From: a virus
Length of the DNA stretch: 23,622 nucleotides
IMG/VR virus record: IMGVR_UViG_3300043434_000753
Coordinates: 1-23,622 of that record
Strand: one strand, 5' to 3'
Shown: positions 1 through 6,003 of the stretch, in pieces
Numbering within the stretch: position 1 is the stretch's first letter
Layout of the letters: each line of letters opens with the position of its first letter
Translations under genes and position numbers: made by a program
Notes under the pieces: generated by a model
Seen by the model: the letters and a program-made list of their open reading frames with translations, nothing else
Told to the model about the DNA's origin: nothing
Databases searched by the model: none

Positions 1-153
1 ACTAAAGGTGAATTTATTACCATTCCCATTGGTTAACGGAACTCTGGAACAGAAACCACTGTCACTACTATTAAATCTCAGGCTTCTAGAAATTTCGTAA
101 CCGCCGCCAGCACCGGCATCTAAAAAGAAAGGATTGCCTACTAAAACGCTCAT
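1..153 (-). CDS. LamG/ConA-lectin-like tail protein, N-terminal fragment
   Basis: This is the first 51 codons of a leftward gene that runs off the window at base 1. The ATG at 153 is preceded by GAGG with an 8-nt gap. The translated start contains the pattern GNPFFLDAGAGGGYEISRSL followed by RFNSSDSGFCSRVP. It matches the opening of LamG or concanavalin-type lectin modules that I recall from many aquatic phage tail proteins (usual form SLRFNSADSAYLSRTP followed by a WTFSGWVKR-like strand). Such modules probably bind surface glycans or act as adhesive fibre domains. It is the last of five co-directional fibre-region genes and lies 10 nt after the upstream one. Everything beyond the first strands is outside the window, so total length and further domains are unknown. 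Confidence 0.7.
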   Translation of the reverse strand, partial: MSVLVGNPFFLDAGAGGGYEISRSLRFNSSDSGFCSRVPLTNGNGNKFTFS

Positions 154-163
154 TTATCCAGCC

Positions 164-832
164 TCAAGCGACGGTGCCAGAACCGTAGTTTAAAGTAGCA
201 ATAGTGTTAATTCGGCTGGGATTTACAACATAGTACGCGAGTACATCCACGCCGCTTGCTGTAGTAGTCAGAGTTGGCGCCGTATTACTCTGGAAAGCCC
301 AGGCACCGCTGTAAACAAGCAAACGCGAACCAGTATTATCTTGACGAATCGTGATCGTACCAGTCTGGCCGCCGCTGGCGTTGACCGGAGAAGCAAGAGT
401 CTGCGTGCCGCTAGTTAGTGTCACCTCAAAGTTATTCCCTGCGCCAAAATTCAGAATGACAACGCCAGAAGCTTCTACAGTCGTAGGCGAGCCAATGGCT
501 TGGGATTGAACGACTACGGGGCCGCTGATGGGGCCGCCGGTTTTGTCGTACTTGTTGGCGAGGGAGCTAAGAGCCGCGTTACCAGAAGCCTGGGCGGTCG
601 CAGCGCTAAGAAGGGCAGCGTCACCCGACGCGAGAGCAGTGGTGCCCGAAACTAAAGCAGCGTTAGCCGTTGCTTGAGCGGCGGATCCACTAGCAGCCGA
701 GGTATATCTAACATCCAGAACTCCAACTTCAACACGTTTGTTGGTAGTACCGGAAGCCTGAATTACAGGAAAATAATCACCGCTAGCCAGCGTTGTGATC
801 GCTGTAAATTGCGATATCTTTTGGCTGGCCAT
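164..832 (-). CDS. Tail-fibre-like structural protein (222 aa)
   Basis: The N-terminus (MASQKISQFTAITTLASGDY, then FPVIQASG) resembles the particle-attachment start of phage tail-fibre proteins, which typically read KISELPA..L...D.VPVV. Residues about 45-95 form an Ala/Ser/Gly-rich repetitive stretch with repeated ASG and TALASG units, probably an extended coiled or fibrous shaft. Residues about 100-222 are beta-rich, with IGSPTTVEASG, a GQTGTITIRQDN strand and a LLVYSGAW turn, as in small fibre tips. The ATG at 832 lies directly after the stop of the upstream 158-aa gene and the next gene starts 11 nt downstream, so it sits inside one transcription unit. There is no catalytic motif. A structural fibre role is inferred from composition, the N-terminal pattern and neighbours; the exact position in the tail is unknown. 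Confidence 0.7.
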   Translation of the reverse strand: MASQKISQFTAITTLASGDYFPVIQASGTTNKRVEVGVLDVRYTSAASGSAAQATANAALVSGTTALASGDAALLSAATAQASGNAALSSLANKYDKTGGPISGPVVVQSQAIGSPTTVEASGVVILNFGAGNNFEVTLTSGTQTLASPVNASGGQTGTITIRQDNTGSRLLVYSGAWAFQSNTAPTLTTTASGVDVLAYYVVNPSRINTIATLNYGSGTVA

Positions 833-834
833 TT

Positions 835-1311
835 TTACGCGATCTCTAAGTCAATTGTAGACCCATCTTCCTGCAGGATAGCATCCAAAATAACCCCAGC
901 ACTCGTTTCCATGATCAAAACAGAAGTTGGGTTAACAATAAACAACGGTTTATTAACCTCAATTTCCACGCTGGTGGTTGAGGTTGCGCGCCCAATATTA
1001 GTTAAATAAGCGCCTTCGTACGTTGTAGAACCTAGTTGAGAAGCCCAAGTAGCGTACGGGACATGTTGACCTGAAGCTAAAACAGAAAGATACCGATATT
1101 CGCCGGGTGTAACGCCGCTTGCACTCGGGTAAACCGAATCGCAGTTGACACGTACGAGGGAACCAGCAAAACCAGCGTCGATAGCGACGCCGACAACAGA
1201 GGCTTGATCAAACAGAAGCGCTGAAGCTTTATATAGATAACCTGTTGAACTTACGTAAACAAGATCGCCGGCCGAAATGGCTTCACCTGCTTTAAAAGAA
1301 GTAACAGCCAT
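835..1311 (-). CDS. Small virion/decoration-like protein (158 aa)
   Basis: The start (MAVTSFKAGEAISAGDLVYV, then SSTGYLYKASA) and the following VVGVAIDAGFAGSLVRV resemble the short beta-barrel modules of phage decoration proteins and fibre-associated proteins, where K.GE.I..GD.V is followed by .G.a......G..v.v. The second half (VNKPLFIVNPTSVLIMETSA) is hydrophobic and beta-rich. The ATG at 1311 has AAGG five bases upstream. It lies between a 41-aa basic gene and a 222-aa fibre-like gene, all leftward and nearly contiguous. A capsid-decoration or tail-accessory role is inferred; nothing points to an enzyme. ASG tripeptides occur here as in neighbouring fibre proteins. Confidence 0.65.
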   Translation of the reverse strand: MAVTSFKAGEAISAGDLVYVSSTGYLYKASALLFDQASVVGVAIDAGFAGSLVRVNCDSVYPSASGVTPGEYRYLSVLASGQHVPYATWASQLGSTTYEGAYLTNIGRATSTTSVEIEVNKPLFIVNPTSVLIMETSAGVILDAILQEDGSTIDLEIA

Positions 1312-1335
1312 TTCGACCTTTTAGATAAATTCAGT

Positions 1336-1461
1336 TTAGCGTCCCTGACCGCGCAATTTCTTGCGGCCACGGCGGGCTGGGCGCGAGTTAACGCCTTGCC
1401 CGATAGAGGTGGTCTTAGGTTTGGATTCGATTTTGTTCTGAACGCCTTTGGGCTTGGCCAT
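1336..1461 (-). CDS. 41-aa strongly basic protein with RGQGR C-terminus
   Basis: A short reading frame from the ATG at 1461 to TAA at 1336 encodes 41 residues: MAKPKGVQNKIESKPKTTSI, then a C-terminal part rich in Arg and Lys ending GRKKLRGQGR. About a third of the residues are basic and almost none are acidic. I recall very small proteins with an Arg/Lys-rich ending of the form RGRKK.RGQG from marine phages, usually among structural genes; their function is not known to me. Binding to nucleic acid or to an acidic virion protein is possible. The gene fits exactly in the gap between the 304-aa fibre protein (ends 1487) and the 158-aa protein (starts 1311), which supports it. No strong ribosome binding site was seen. 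The longer overlapping frame at 1251-1517 is a shadow. Confidence 0.7.
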   Translation of the reverse strand: MAKPKGVQNKIESKPKTTSIGQGVNSRPARRGRKKLRGQGR

Positions 1462-1486
1462 GGTTGCGGTTGAAGGCAGCTAGATA

Positions 1487-2401
1487 CTAAGCCTGGACCC
1501 AGGTTGTGCCAGTCCAAACTCGAATATGTTGATTAGCTGTGTCATACCAACCAGCACCCGGAGTGCTTGTATTAGCAGGCTCTGTAGGACCGTACGCAAA
1601 AGATCTAGAAGGTCCTGTTTCGTACCATCCGCTTGTAGTAGCGTCATATACGAACAAGTTACCCATAAGGGTATTGAACCAAAGCAGACCGTCACGAGGA
1701 GGTGCGTTGAGGTTCGATCCAGAAGGCGGAGTCTCTCCTTTAAGAACAAGAGCTTCAGCGTTGGTTTGATACCACGCGGGCGAAGAAACCCCGTTGCCGC
1801 TGGCATAAACAAACAAACGACCTTGATTTGTATCAAACCAGAGCGAACCGGTGGAATATCCGCCGTCGGGTGCTCCAGAAACTGTTATAGATGTTCCCCC
1901 GGTAGAACCAGGGGTTCCGCTCAACAGCGCATAATTGCCGCTATAAGTAATCGAGACAGAGCCCTGAGGCAGAAGATGCCCAGAAACAGAGTTCTGGAAT
2001 ACAGCGTTGTAGTCAGTGTTAAACCGAGTTCCGCCGTCAGAAAGATAAAGCCCAGATCCGGCTGTGTAAATAATGCCGGAGGCGCTTGTGACTGTCGCGT
2101 TGATGACCTGAAAAACGCCGCTCTCAGTTATATAGATACCGGAACCGCCAACGATACCGCTAGCCGAACCGCCGCCTCCCCCTTGAATACCGCTAACTGT
2201 AGTATTTAAATCCTCTAAAGCCCGGACAACACCCTCAAAGTTCCAGGGATAACCTACGGGACACCTGGAGTAGCTTGTAGTTCCCACGACCCCAGAAATG
2301 GTGAGGATGATGTTATCGATTACCTCCACAATTCCACGGAAATTGTGCTCATGAAGAGCACGGTAAGTACTTCCGTGAGTGGGGCAAGGAGCTAGTGTCA
2401 T
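1487..2401 (-). CDS. Modular tail-fibre protein with internal repeats (304 aa)
   Basis: The N-terminus contains an approximate internal duplication. Residues 6-37 (CPTHG...NFRGIVEVIDNIILTISG) and 47-71 (CPVGYPWNFEGVVRALEDLN, then TTVSG) share Cys-Pro, Asn-Phe-x-Gly and a terminal SG. A Gly/Ser hinge (residues 73-83) follows, then a beta-rich shaft with many x-SG tripeptides. The C-terminal part carries three copies of a tryptophan/aspartate motif at about residues 187-200, 239-253 and 284-301 (LWFDTNQGRLFVY, LWFNTLMGNLFVY, GWYDTANQHIRVWTG). Similar GDLWFDT...W modules occur in phage fibres, and a fourth relative lies in the 185-aa protein at 10337-10894. The ATG at 2401 has AGGAGG about 19 bases upstream, an unusually long distance. 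It is the first of the five left-end fibre genes. A role in host recognition or fibre assembly is inferred. Confidence 0.78.
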   Translation of the reverse strand: MTLAPCPTHGSTYRALHEHNFRGIVEVIDNIILTISGVVGTTSYSRCPVGYPWNFEGVVRALEDLNTTVSGIQGGGGGSASGIVGGSGIYITESGVFQVINATVTSASGIIYTAGSGLYLSDGGTRFNTDYNAVFQNSVSGHLLPQGSVSITYSGNYALLSGTPGSTGGTSITVSGAPDGGYSTGSLWFDTNQGRLFVYASGNGVSSPAWYQTNAEALVLKGETPPSGSNLNAPPRDGLLWFNTLMGNLFVYDATTSGWYETGPSRSFAYGPTEPANTSTPGAGWYDTANQHIRVWTGTTWVQA

Positions 2402-2471
2402 CTAGTAAGTCTTCAGCTAGCCTCCTACTCCCGATTCTACATCCTGCAGGGATTAAGATCGGATATTAGAC

Positions 2472-2828
2472 CTATTTTACTTTCGGCGTAAGGGGAACGG
2501 GAGCGTTCTTCTTATGCCGAGCAGAAACACGTTTAACTGCTGAGATCGAAATATTCAAAATCTCAGAAACCTGCCGGCAGTTGTTGCCTGCATCCAGAAG
2601 ATTGCAGACTTCTTTAGCTCGCCACGTGTTCATGCAGCGGTTATCAATTCGGCGGCGCAGTTCCTTTAGCTGACTGTCGCTAACCCCGGAGTGCAGGACT
2701 TGGCGAACACGCTCAGCGCTGAGATTAAAGATGGCGCCAAGTTCACGGTATGACTTTCCCTCCATATACATCTCGTACATTTGCTGAAAACGATGCTCGC
2801 GTTCAGCCGCAGTCAGCGTTTCTGACAT
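2472..2828 (-). CDS. Tandem helix-turn-helix DNA-binding protein (118 aa)
   Basis: Two HTH-like segments can be read. Residues 27-45 (YRELGAIFNLSAERVRQVL) look very like the sigma-70 region 4 recognition helix pattern. Residues 84-103 (CRQVSEILNISISAVKRVSA) look like a LuxR or resolvase-type HTH. The tail is basic and proline-containing. The protein is far too short to be a full sigma factor, so a transcription regulator acting on phage or host promoters is most likely; a sigma-mimic role is possible but unproven. It is leftward, downstream of a 54-aa gene, and upstream of the fibre genes by a 70-nt gap that includes CCTGCAGG. The ATG at 2828 has no clear Shine-Dalgarno (A/T-rich leader). The divergent control region at 3027-3386 may set its expression. 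Confidence 0.7.
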   Translation of the reverse strand: MSETLTAAEREHRFQQMYEMYMEGKSYRELGAIFNLSAERVRQVLHSGVSDSQLKELRRRIDNRCMNTWRAKEVCNLLDAGNNCRQVSEILNISISAVKRVSARHKKNAPVPLTPKVK

Positions 2829-2861
2829 TTTTAAAAATTCAAGTTGATGTCGGTGTGAAGC

Positions 2862-3026
2862 CTACCCTCTACGAGTGTGACCGTCAAGGGCGGGATGCTG
2901 AAAACCCTCCTCAGCAAGTTGCCAAGCGGGTATGTTCCACTCTAAGGCACGTCTACGGCACTCAGCCCAAAATTCGGCATCAGGGATCTCGTTTGCAGCA
3001 GGGGACACGTCAGGCAGGGTAGTCAT
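2862..3026 (-). CDS. Hypothetical 54-aa protein
   Basis: A leftward frame from the ATG at 3026 to TAG at 2862 encodes 54 residues beginning MTTLPDVSPAANEIPDAEFW, with a helical-looking middle (AECRRRALEWNIPAWQLAEE). Three tryptophans and an alternating charge pattern look like real coding sequence rather than noise. It is the first leftward gene after the divergent control region and lies 33 nt before the tandem-HTH gene. A perfect 13-bp palindrome (3032-3044) sits immediately before the start codon, which suggests autoregulation. I do not recognise the family. The competing rightward 90-aa frame across the same bases lacks a ribosome site and looks basic and disordered. Confidence 0.5.
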   Translation of the reverse strand: MTTLPDVSPAANEIPDAEFWAECRRRALEWNIPAWQLAEEGFQHPALDGHTRRG

Positions 3027-3031
3027 CAGGA

Positions 3032-3044
3032 ACACCTAAGGTGT
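3032..3044. repeat. 13-bp perfect palindrome, candidate operator
   Basis: ACACCT-A-AGGTGT is an inverted repeat with 6-bp arms and one central base. It lies 6 bp upstream of the leftward start codon at 3026. The location suits a dimeric HTH repressor; the tandem-HTH protein two genes downstream is an obvious candidate, by inference only. Confidence 0.45.
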
Positions 3045-3300
3045 GTTATGCACAAATATTAACACCAATCATTAAGACTTACCAAAAACGCCGGAAACCA
3101 CGTCGGTTCCGTGCTGAGCTGGGCGGAAAAAAACTTGTCGAAAGCTAGGATTTAACAAGAATTGCGTGTTAGCTGGTATTTATAAATATATTTAAAATTA
3201 AATTAGTAAATACTACGCGCACCCGAACTGCACCCTAATTAATACGTTTAGCTAAGCGAACACCCTGAGACTCATCTGCGACAGGCAAGTTGCGTTAAGT

Positions 3301-3363
3301 AGCCCTCTTAAGAGAAAAAGTAAATACAGAGGGCTGGGTTCACCGTGCTATCCTTGGGTGAAC
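3301..3363 (+). promoter_or_regulatory. Paired hairpins and direct repeat before the rightward island
   Basis: AGCCCTCT (3301-3308) pairs with AGAGGGCT (3328-3335) across a 19-nt A-rich loop. GTTCACC (3338-3344) pairs with GGTGAAC (3357-3363). The octamer CACCGTGC occurs at 3341-3348 and again at 3363-3370, 22 bp apart, so the second hairpin is framed by a direct repeat. The structures end just before the likely ATG at 3387 and would sit in the 5' leader of the mRNA. They could be an attenuator, a protein-binding leader or an operator pair; no U-tract follows either hairpin, so they are not standard terminators. Confidence 0.45.
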
Positions 3364-3386
3364 ACCGTGCAACTAGATGTGAATCT

Positions 3387-4046
3387 ATGTTCAACCCCAT
3401 ACTGGTCTCAGTGCTGGGCTTGCTAGTCCAGACGCCGGTTGAGGCCCCAACACGCCCTGTCTCAAAGCTTTACACCTTAGACTCATTCCGCGTCACGGAA
3501 CACGGGGACGTCGCCAAGCTCGATTGCAAGTGCGGTCGTCACGAAACCATCCACGTGGCTACGAGCGATCTCGAACGGGCACACCCGGTCCTAGGCGTAT
3601 ACGCCTGCCCGATCTGCCTCGAAGAGCTTCGCGCTGCCCGTAGCCCATCCGACAAGGTCGCCGTGTGGTTCAAGCAGAACCGCCTAGCCTTGACGCCCGA
3701 TCAGCACATCTTCTTACCCTGCAGCTTCGCCCGTCTGGTCGATTCTACAGATAAGACTATTATGAGACCTCGGCGATTCGTGTACGCCAAGTTCCACAAC
3801 GTGGCACTTTCTGACGCCGATAAAATCCTGACGACTTGCGGAGAACCTGAATGTGTTAATCCGTATCACATGATGCTGACGGCGAGTCCAGCAACTAAAG
3901 TCACTCCTGAAATGCGAGAGGATGTAAAAACATGGGTAGCCCGCAAGGTACGCAACAAAACAATTCAGGAACTTTTAAAAACCAAATACAACCGCAGCCT
4001 TTCGCTACGGACGATCACGAATATAAAAAAATCTGTGCTTGCATAA
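3387..4046 (+). CDS. HNH-like zinc-binding protein, catalytic His not seen
   Basis: From the ATG at 3387 the product is 219 aa; a GTG at 3345 would add 14 residues but lies in the hairpin region, so ATG is preferred. A zinc knuckle is visible as CKC and CPIC (about residues 47-77). Near the C-terminal third is CGEPECVNPYHM (Cys151, Cys156, Asn158, His161), the zinc/Asn/His end of HNH_3-type homing endonucleases, normally H.CdnplCvNPeHL. At the two positions where the family has catalytic histidines (HR before the hairpin, H before the first Cys) this protein has Arg-Arg and Thr-Thr. It is therefore probably a DNA-binding relative or an inactive enzyme. The C-terminal 45 residues (TPEMREDVKTWVARK...LRTITNIKKS) look like a HTH. 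A second, shorter relative lies at 4686-5111. The first 480 bases look richer in G+C than the rest, so the gene may be a mosaic. Confidence 0.65.
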   Translation: MFNPILVSVLGLLVQTPVEAPTRPVSKLYTLDSFRVTEHGDVAKLDCKCGRHETIHVATSDLERAHPVLGVYACPICLEELRAARSPSDKVAVWFKQNRLALTPDQHIFLPCSFARLVDSTDKTIMRPRRFVYAKFHNVALSDADKILTTCGEPECVNPYHMMLTASPATKVTPEMREDVKTWVARKVRNKTIQELLKTKYNRSLSLRTITNIKKSVLA

Positions 4047-4264
4047 GGCATTACTCAGATTTAATCGGTCTGCTAGTATCAGACCAACCGTTGTCGTCAA
4101 CAGACCTAATCGCGAATCTCGGAGCTTCAAAGCTTAGGATTTTACGAGATTTAAATCGACTGATTAAATACGATTTGGTCGTTAAAACTTCATTTGAACA
4201 CCACGTGCTGTACTGCGTCAACGGCAGCTTCAACACACTTATTTATCAGATTTTGGACTTATGA
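3932..4264 (+). CDS. Winged-HTH-like protein (110 aa), starts inside upstream gene
   Basis: The ATG at 3932 lies inside the HNH-like gene and has GAGAGG about 10 bases upstream, so translation from there is credible and gives a 115-bp out-of-frame overlap. Residues 1-28 (in the overlap) are Gln/Asn-rich and probably disordered. The body (IRHYSDLIGLLVSDQPLSST, then DLIANLGASKLRILRDLNRL and IKYDLVV) reads as a winged helix: helix, HTH with LRILRDLNRLI as recognition helix, then a beta wing around VKTSFEHHVLYCV. The stop overlaps the next ATG as ATGA (4261-4264), indicating coupling. No other in-frame ATG exists after the upstream stop, which favours the overlapping start. A DNA-binding regulator is likely; its target is unknown. 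Confidence 0.6.
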   Translation: MGSPQGTQQNNSGTFKNQIQPQPFATDDHEYKKICACIRHYSDLIGLLVSDQPLSSTDLIANLGASKLRILRDLNRLIKYDLVVKTSFEHHVLYCVNGSFNTLIYQILDL

Positions 4265-4689
4265 CCGTTACTGCTCCAACAAAACCCAGTCTTTGGGACT
4301 CTAAATACGTAATCGAGAATCTCCCCGCGTGGATTTACTCGGACAACAAACAACCCGAAACTCTAGAGGAGTGTAAAGCTAAGATTTCCTCCGCTGAATA
4401 CACAATTCGGGATATTGATCTCCAAATTGAGATCCGAGAACTGGAGTTAAAAACCGGTAGTAGTCGCCACAACAGCAGTTTTGACTTCGATCGCTGGAAA
4501 ACCCAAGCACTACGGGCAAAACAGACGCATTTGTACTTATTAAATGCGCATAAATATTGGTTAGCTTTAAACGAAAACAACGCTGAGCACGATTCTCAGA
4601 AAGAATTAAAACGAACCCTAACCAAAGTAATCGAACTGCTTATCGAGGAGCCGAAAGATTTCATTACGCAGCTAGAAAATCTGCTGTGA
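4261..4689 (+). CDS. Hypothetical coiled-coil protein (142 aa)
   Basis: The ATG at 4261 overlaps the previous stop (ATGA), and the TGA at 4687-4689 overlaps the next start (GTGA), so it is translationally coupled on both sides. The first 35 residues contain LWDSKYVIENLPAWIYSDNK. Residues about 36-68 (CKAKISSAEYTIRDIDLQIE, then IRELELK) form a clear heptad-like helix, and residues about 82-142 are again helical and acidic at the end (VIELLIEEPKDFITQLENLL). There are no cysteine clusters, catalytic motifs or membrane segments. I do not recognise the family. Its place between two putative DNA-binding proteins suggests a partner or accessory subunit, but this is guesswork from position. Confidence 0.65.
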   Translation: MTVTAPTKPSLWDSKYVIENLPAWIYSDNKQPETLEECKAKISSAEYTIRDIDLQIEIRELELKTGSSRHNSSFDFDRWKTQALRAKQTHLYLLNAHKYWLALNENNAEHDSQKELKRTLTKVIELLIEEPKDFITQLENLL

Positions 4690-5111
4690 GCTGCATAAAG
4701 AACGAAGCTCACCTTAAATCAGATACGGTCTGTGCCGAATGCCTTAAAGCTATCGACGCAGATCCTGTTTTCCCCTGTTTAGACGAAGTCAAACCAGAAT
4801 TAAGAGCATTACTAGCGCAACTAACACTGCAAAATCAAGATTTATATAAGTGCTGGAAGTCTGCCTATACGCATCTGACAATAGAAGGTAAAAAACTAAA
4901 AATAGAGAACGTATACTATGCATTTTTTAAAGCAGATATCGGTAATAACACTCTAAAACGAACCTGCGGCACTATAGGTTGCGTTAACCCTTACCACCAC
5001 AGGTCACGTTTCGAGGCCAGCGACATCAAACAAAAAGTGCGAAGCGGTTTTAACAATAAATTAAAACCCATAGAAGATTTATCTAATGCAGAATGGTTGA
5101 GACTTCCTTAG
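4686..5111 (+). CDS. Second HNH-like zinc protein (141 aa)
   Basis: The GTG start at 4686 overlaps the upstream TGA. A CAEC pair lies at residues 16-19, and CGTIGCVNPYHH at 94-105 gives Cys94, Cys99, Asn101 and His104. The arrangement of Cys pair, spacer, aromatic strand (VYYAFFKA) and C-x4-C-x-N-P-x-H matches the larger protein at 3387-4046, so the two are likely distant paralogues. As there, the catalytic histidines expected for HNH_3 nucleases are absent: the residue before the first Cys is Arg-Thr and no HR precedes the strand. It lacks the C-terminal HTH of the larger protein and ends with NAEWLRLP. A DNA- or RNA-binding role is more likely than cleavage, but a divergent nuclease cannot be excluded. 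Confidence 0.6.
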   Translation: MSCIKNEAHLKSDTVCAECLKAIDADPVFPCLDEVKPELRALLAQLTLQNQDLYKCWKSAYTHLTIEGKKLKIENVYYAFFKADIGNNTLKRTCGTIGCVNPYHHRSRFEASDIKQKVRSGFNNKLKPIEDLSNAEWLRLP

Positions 5112-5164
5112 ACTCAACGTGCTGCGTACGGTAAGAACGGCCCTCACGCAGTATCTTGGGAGGT

Positions 5165-5193
5165 AGTCGTAGTTTTTGTCGTTTCCTACGGCT
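5165..5193 (+). other. Stem-loop in intergenic gap
   Basis: AGTCGTAG (5165-5172) pairs with CTACGGCT (5186-5193) over 8 positions with one G-U wobble and a 13-nt T-rich loop. It lies in the only real gap within the rightward island (5112-5225). No U-tract follows, so it is a weak terminator candidate at best; it may be a processing or regulatory hairpin. Confidence 0.3.
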
Positions 5194-5211
5194 TGTAAAC
5201 GAACCGCATTG

Positions 5212-5223
5212 CCGGGCGCCCGG
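5212..5223. repeat. 12-bp G/C-only perfect palindrome
   Basis: CCGGGCGCCCGG is a perfect palindrome made only of G and C, directly upstream of the GTG/ATG starts of the next gene (5223 and 5226). In its A/T-rich surroundings it stands out. It could be an operator or an mRNA hairpin that hides the start codon; with no loop bases, a protein-binding site is the simpler reading. Confidence 0.4.
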
Positions 5224-5225
5224 TG

Positions 5226-5588
5226 ATGGGGCGGCCTCCCTACTATTTCCTCATGACACCCGACCTTTCAAAAGACTTTAAAAAACTCATCGACGTTCTC
5301 ACCAACATCGACACCAGTCTCCAAATCATTTCAAATGCAAAAGCGAGCAAGGTCACCACGGCGTTTGTTAGTAAGAAGGCTGTTGCTGCACGCCTCAACG
5401 TCGCTCCTGTGGTTGTCGATAAACTTATTCATACTGGCATTGCGAGCGGCGGCACTGCTGGTCTGGTTGAAGGTATTCATTACTGCAAACTGGATCCGTC
5501 GGAAACCAATACCTCCGCATTTCTCTTTGATGCGACTAAAGTCATGGAATCAGCGTGGCAGAACTTCGCGAACTATCAAAATGGCTAA
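5226..5588 (+). CDS. HTH-like DNA-binding protein (about 120 aa)
   Basis: Starts are possible at GTG 5223, ATG 5226 or ATG 5253; none has a clear Shine-Dalgarno, and the last would remove only the first nine residues counted from ATG 5226 (MGRPPYYFL). Residues about 50-75 (VSKKAVAARLNVAPVVVDKL, then IHTGI) form a HTH of the kind used in excisionase and MerR-type proteins, and the following GLVEGIHYCKLDPSE stretch with a short acidic strand could be the wing. The N-terminal third is helical (DFKKLIDVLTNIDTSLQIIS). The gene follows a 12-bp palindrome and begins a second sub-cluster of the rightward island. Its stop overlaps the next ATG by 8 bp. The product is probably a small regulator; the family is not firmly identified. 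Confidence 0.6.
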   Translation: MGRPPYYFLMTPDLSKDFKKLIDVLTNIDTSLQIISNAKASKVTTAFVSKKAVAARLNVAPVVVDKLIHTGIASGGTAGLVEGIHYCKLDPSETNTSAFLFDATKVMESAWQNFANYQNG

Positions 5589-6003
5589 TTCCAAGGAACT
5601 CGATAAGCTTGCCAAAAACCTGTTTGGTAAATCAGAGGTCAAAAACCGTATCGGTTTGAATACGGCCAAGATGATCACAGGAGATATCGTTACGCTGTAT
5701 CAAGAGTTCCGTAAAGCTTCAGGAGCAGGAGCACTCTGCTTTAATCCGGCTAAACCAGATAAAAGCATCTACATGACGGTGCCCGATTTGAAAGTCGACA
5801 TGGCACTAGCTGAGGAAATGTGCGACAAAGAAACCTCTGCATTCTTAGCGAAAACAATTGAACTGGTGCAGAAAGTTTCCGAAAAAGACGACAAAGCTCT
5901 GGTGCTTCTTACGTCTTCGCATGGAATCAGTGCCCACGTGATCGATCTGGATGAAGCTAATTCACGCTTAGACGGAATAGCTGATGCCGCAAGTCGCGAC
6001 TGA
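5581..6003 (+). CDS. Hypothetical protein (140 aa)
   Basis: The ATG at 5581 overlaps the stop of the HTH-like gene (ATGGCTAA), which fixes the start; the longer open frame from 5335 reads an Arg-rich shadow of that gene. The product starts MANSKELDKLAKNLFGKSEV. It has a mixed alpha/beta middle (MITGDIVTLYQEFRKASGAG, then ALCFNPAKPDKSIYMTV) and an acidic helical region (VDMALAEEMCDKETSAFLAK). The end is LVLLTSSHGISAHVIDLDEA. No known motif is recognised. It overlaps the following methyltransferase-like gene by 20 bp, so the two are coupled and may act together. Confidence 0.65.
   Translation: MANSKELDKLAKNLFGKSEVKNRIGLNTAKMITGDIVTLYQEFRKASGAGALCFNPAKPDKSIYMTVPDLKVDMALAEEMCDKETSAFLAKTIELVQKVSEKDDKALVLLTSSHGISAHVIDLDEANSRLDGIADAASRD

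Larger units (their letters stand above)
3027..3386. promoter_or_regulatory. Divergent control region (about 360 bp, no gene)
   Basis: This gap separates the leftward 54-aa/HTH pair from the rightward seven-gene island, so it should hold promoters in both directions. From left to right it contains a 13-bp palindrome (3032-3044), an A/T-rich core (about 3173-3212) with TATAAATA at 3181-3188 that also reads TATAAATA on the other strand with a one- to two-base shift, and two hairpins (3301-3335 and 3338-3363). TATAAATA resembles the T4-type late promoter element, but no other sign of T4-type regulation is in the window, so this is only a likeness. No convincing -35/-10 pair was found. A replication-origin function is possible because of the A/T-rich core and repeats. 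Confidence 0.5.

Noticed and set aside
1711-1720. GGTTCGATCC resembling a tRNA T-loop
   Set aside because: It lies inside the 304-aa fibre gene and no matching acceptor, D-arm or anticodon arm can be folded around it.
1526-2209. Rightward 227-aa open frame antisense to the 304-aa fibre
   Set aside because: Arg/Ser/Cys-rich with no recognisable pattern, while the leftward frame shows clear repeats.
2750-3022. Rightward 90-aa open frame
   Set aside because: It has no ribosome site, spans the start of the tandem-HTH gene, and is poor in hydrophobic core residues; the leftward 54-aa frame is more convincing.
5335-5580. Upstream extension of the 140-aa gene (222-aa frame)
   Set aside because: The extension is Arg/Leu-rich and overlaps the HTH-like gene in another frame; the ATG at 5581 overlapping the stop is a better start.
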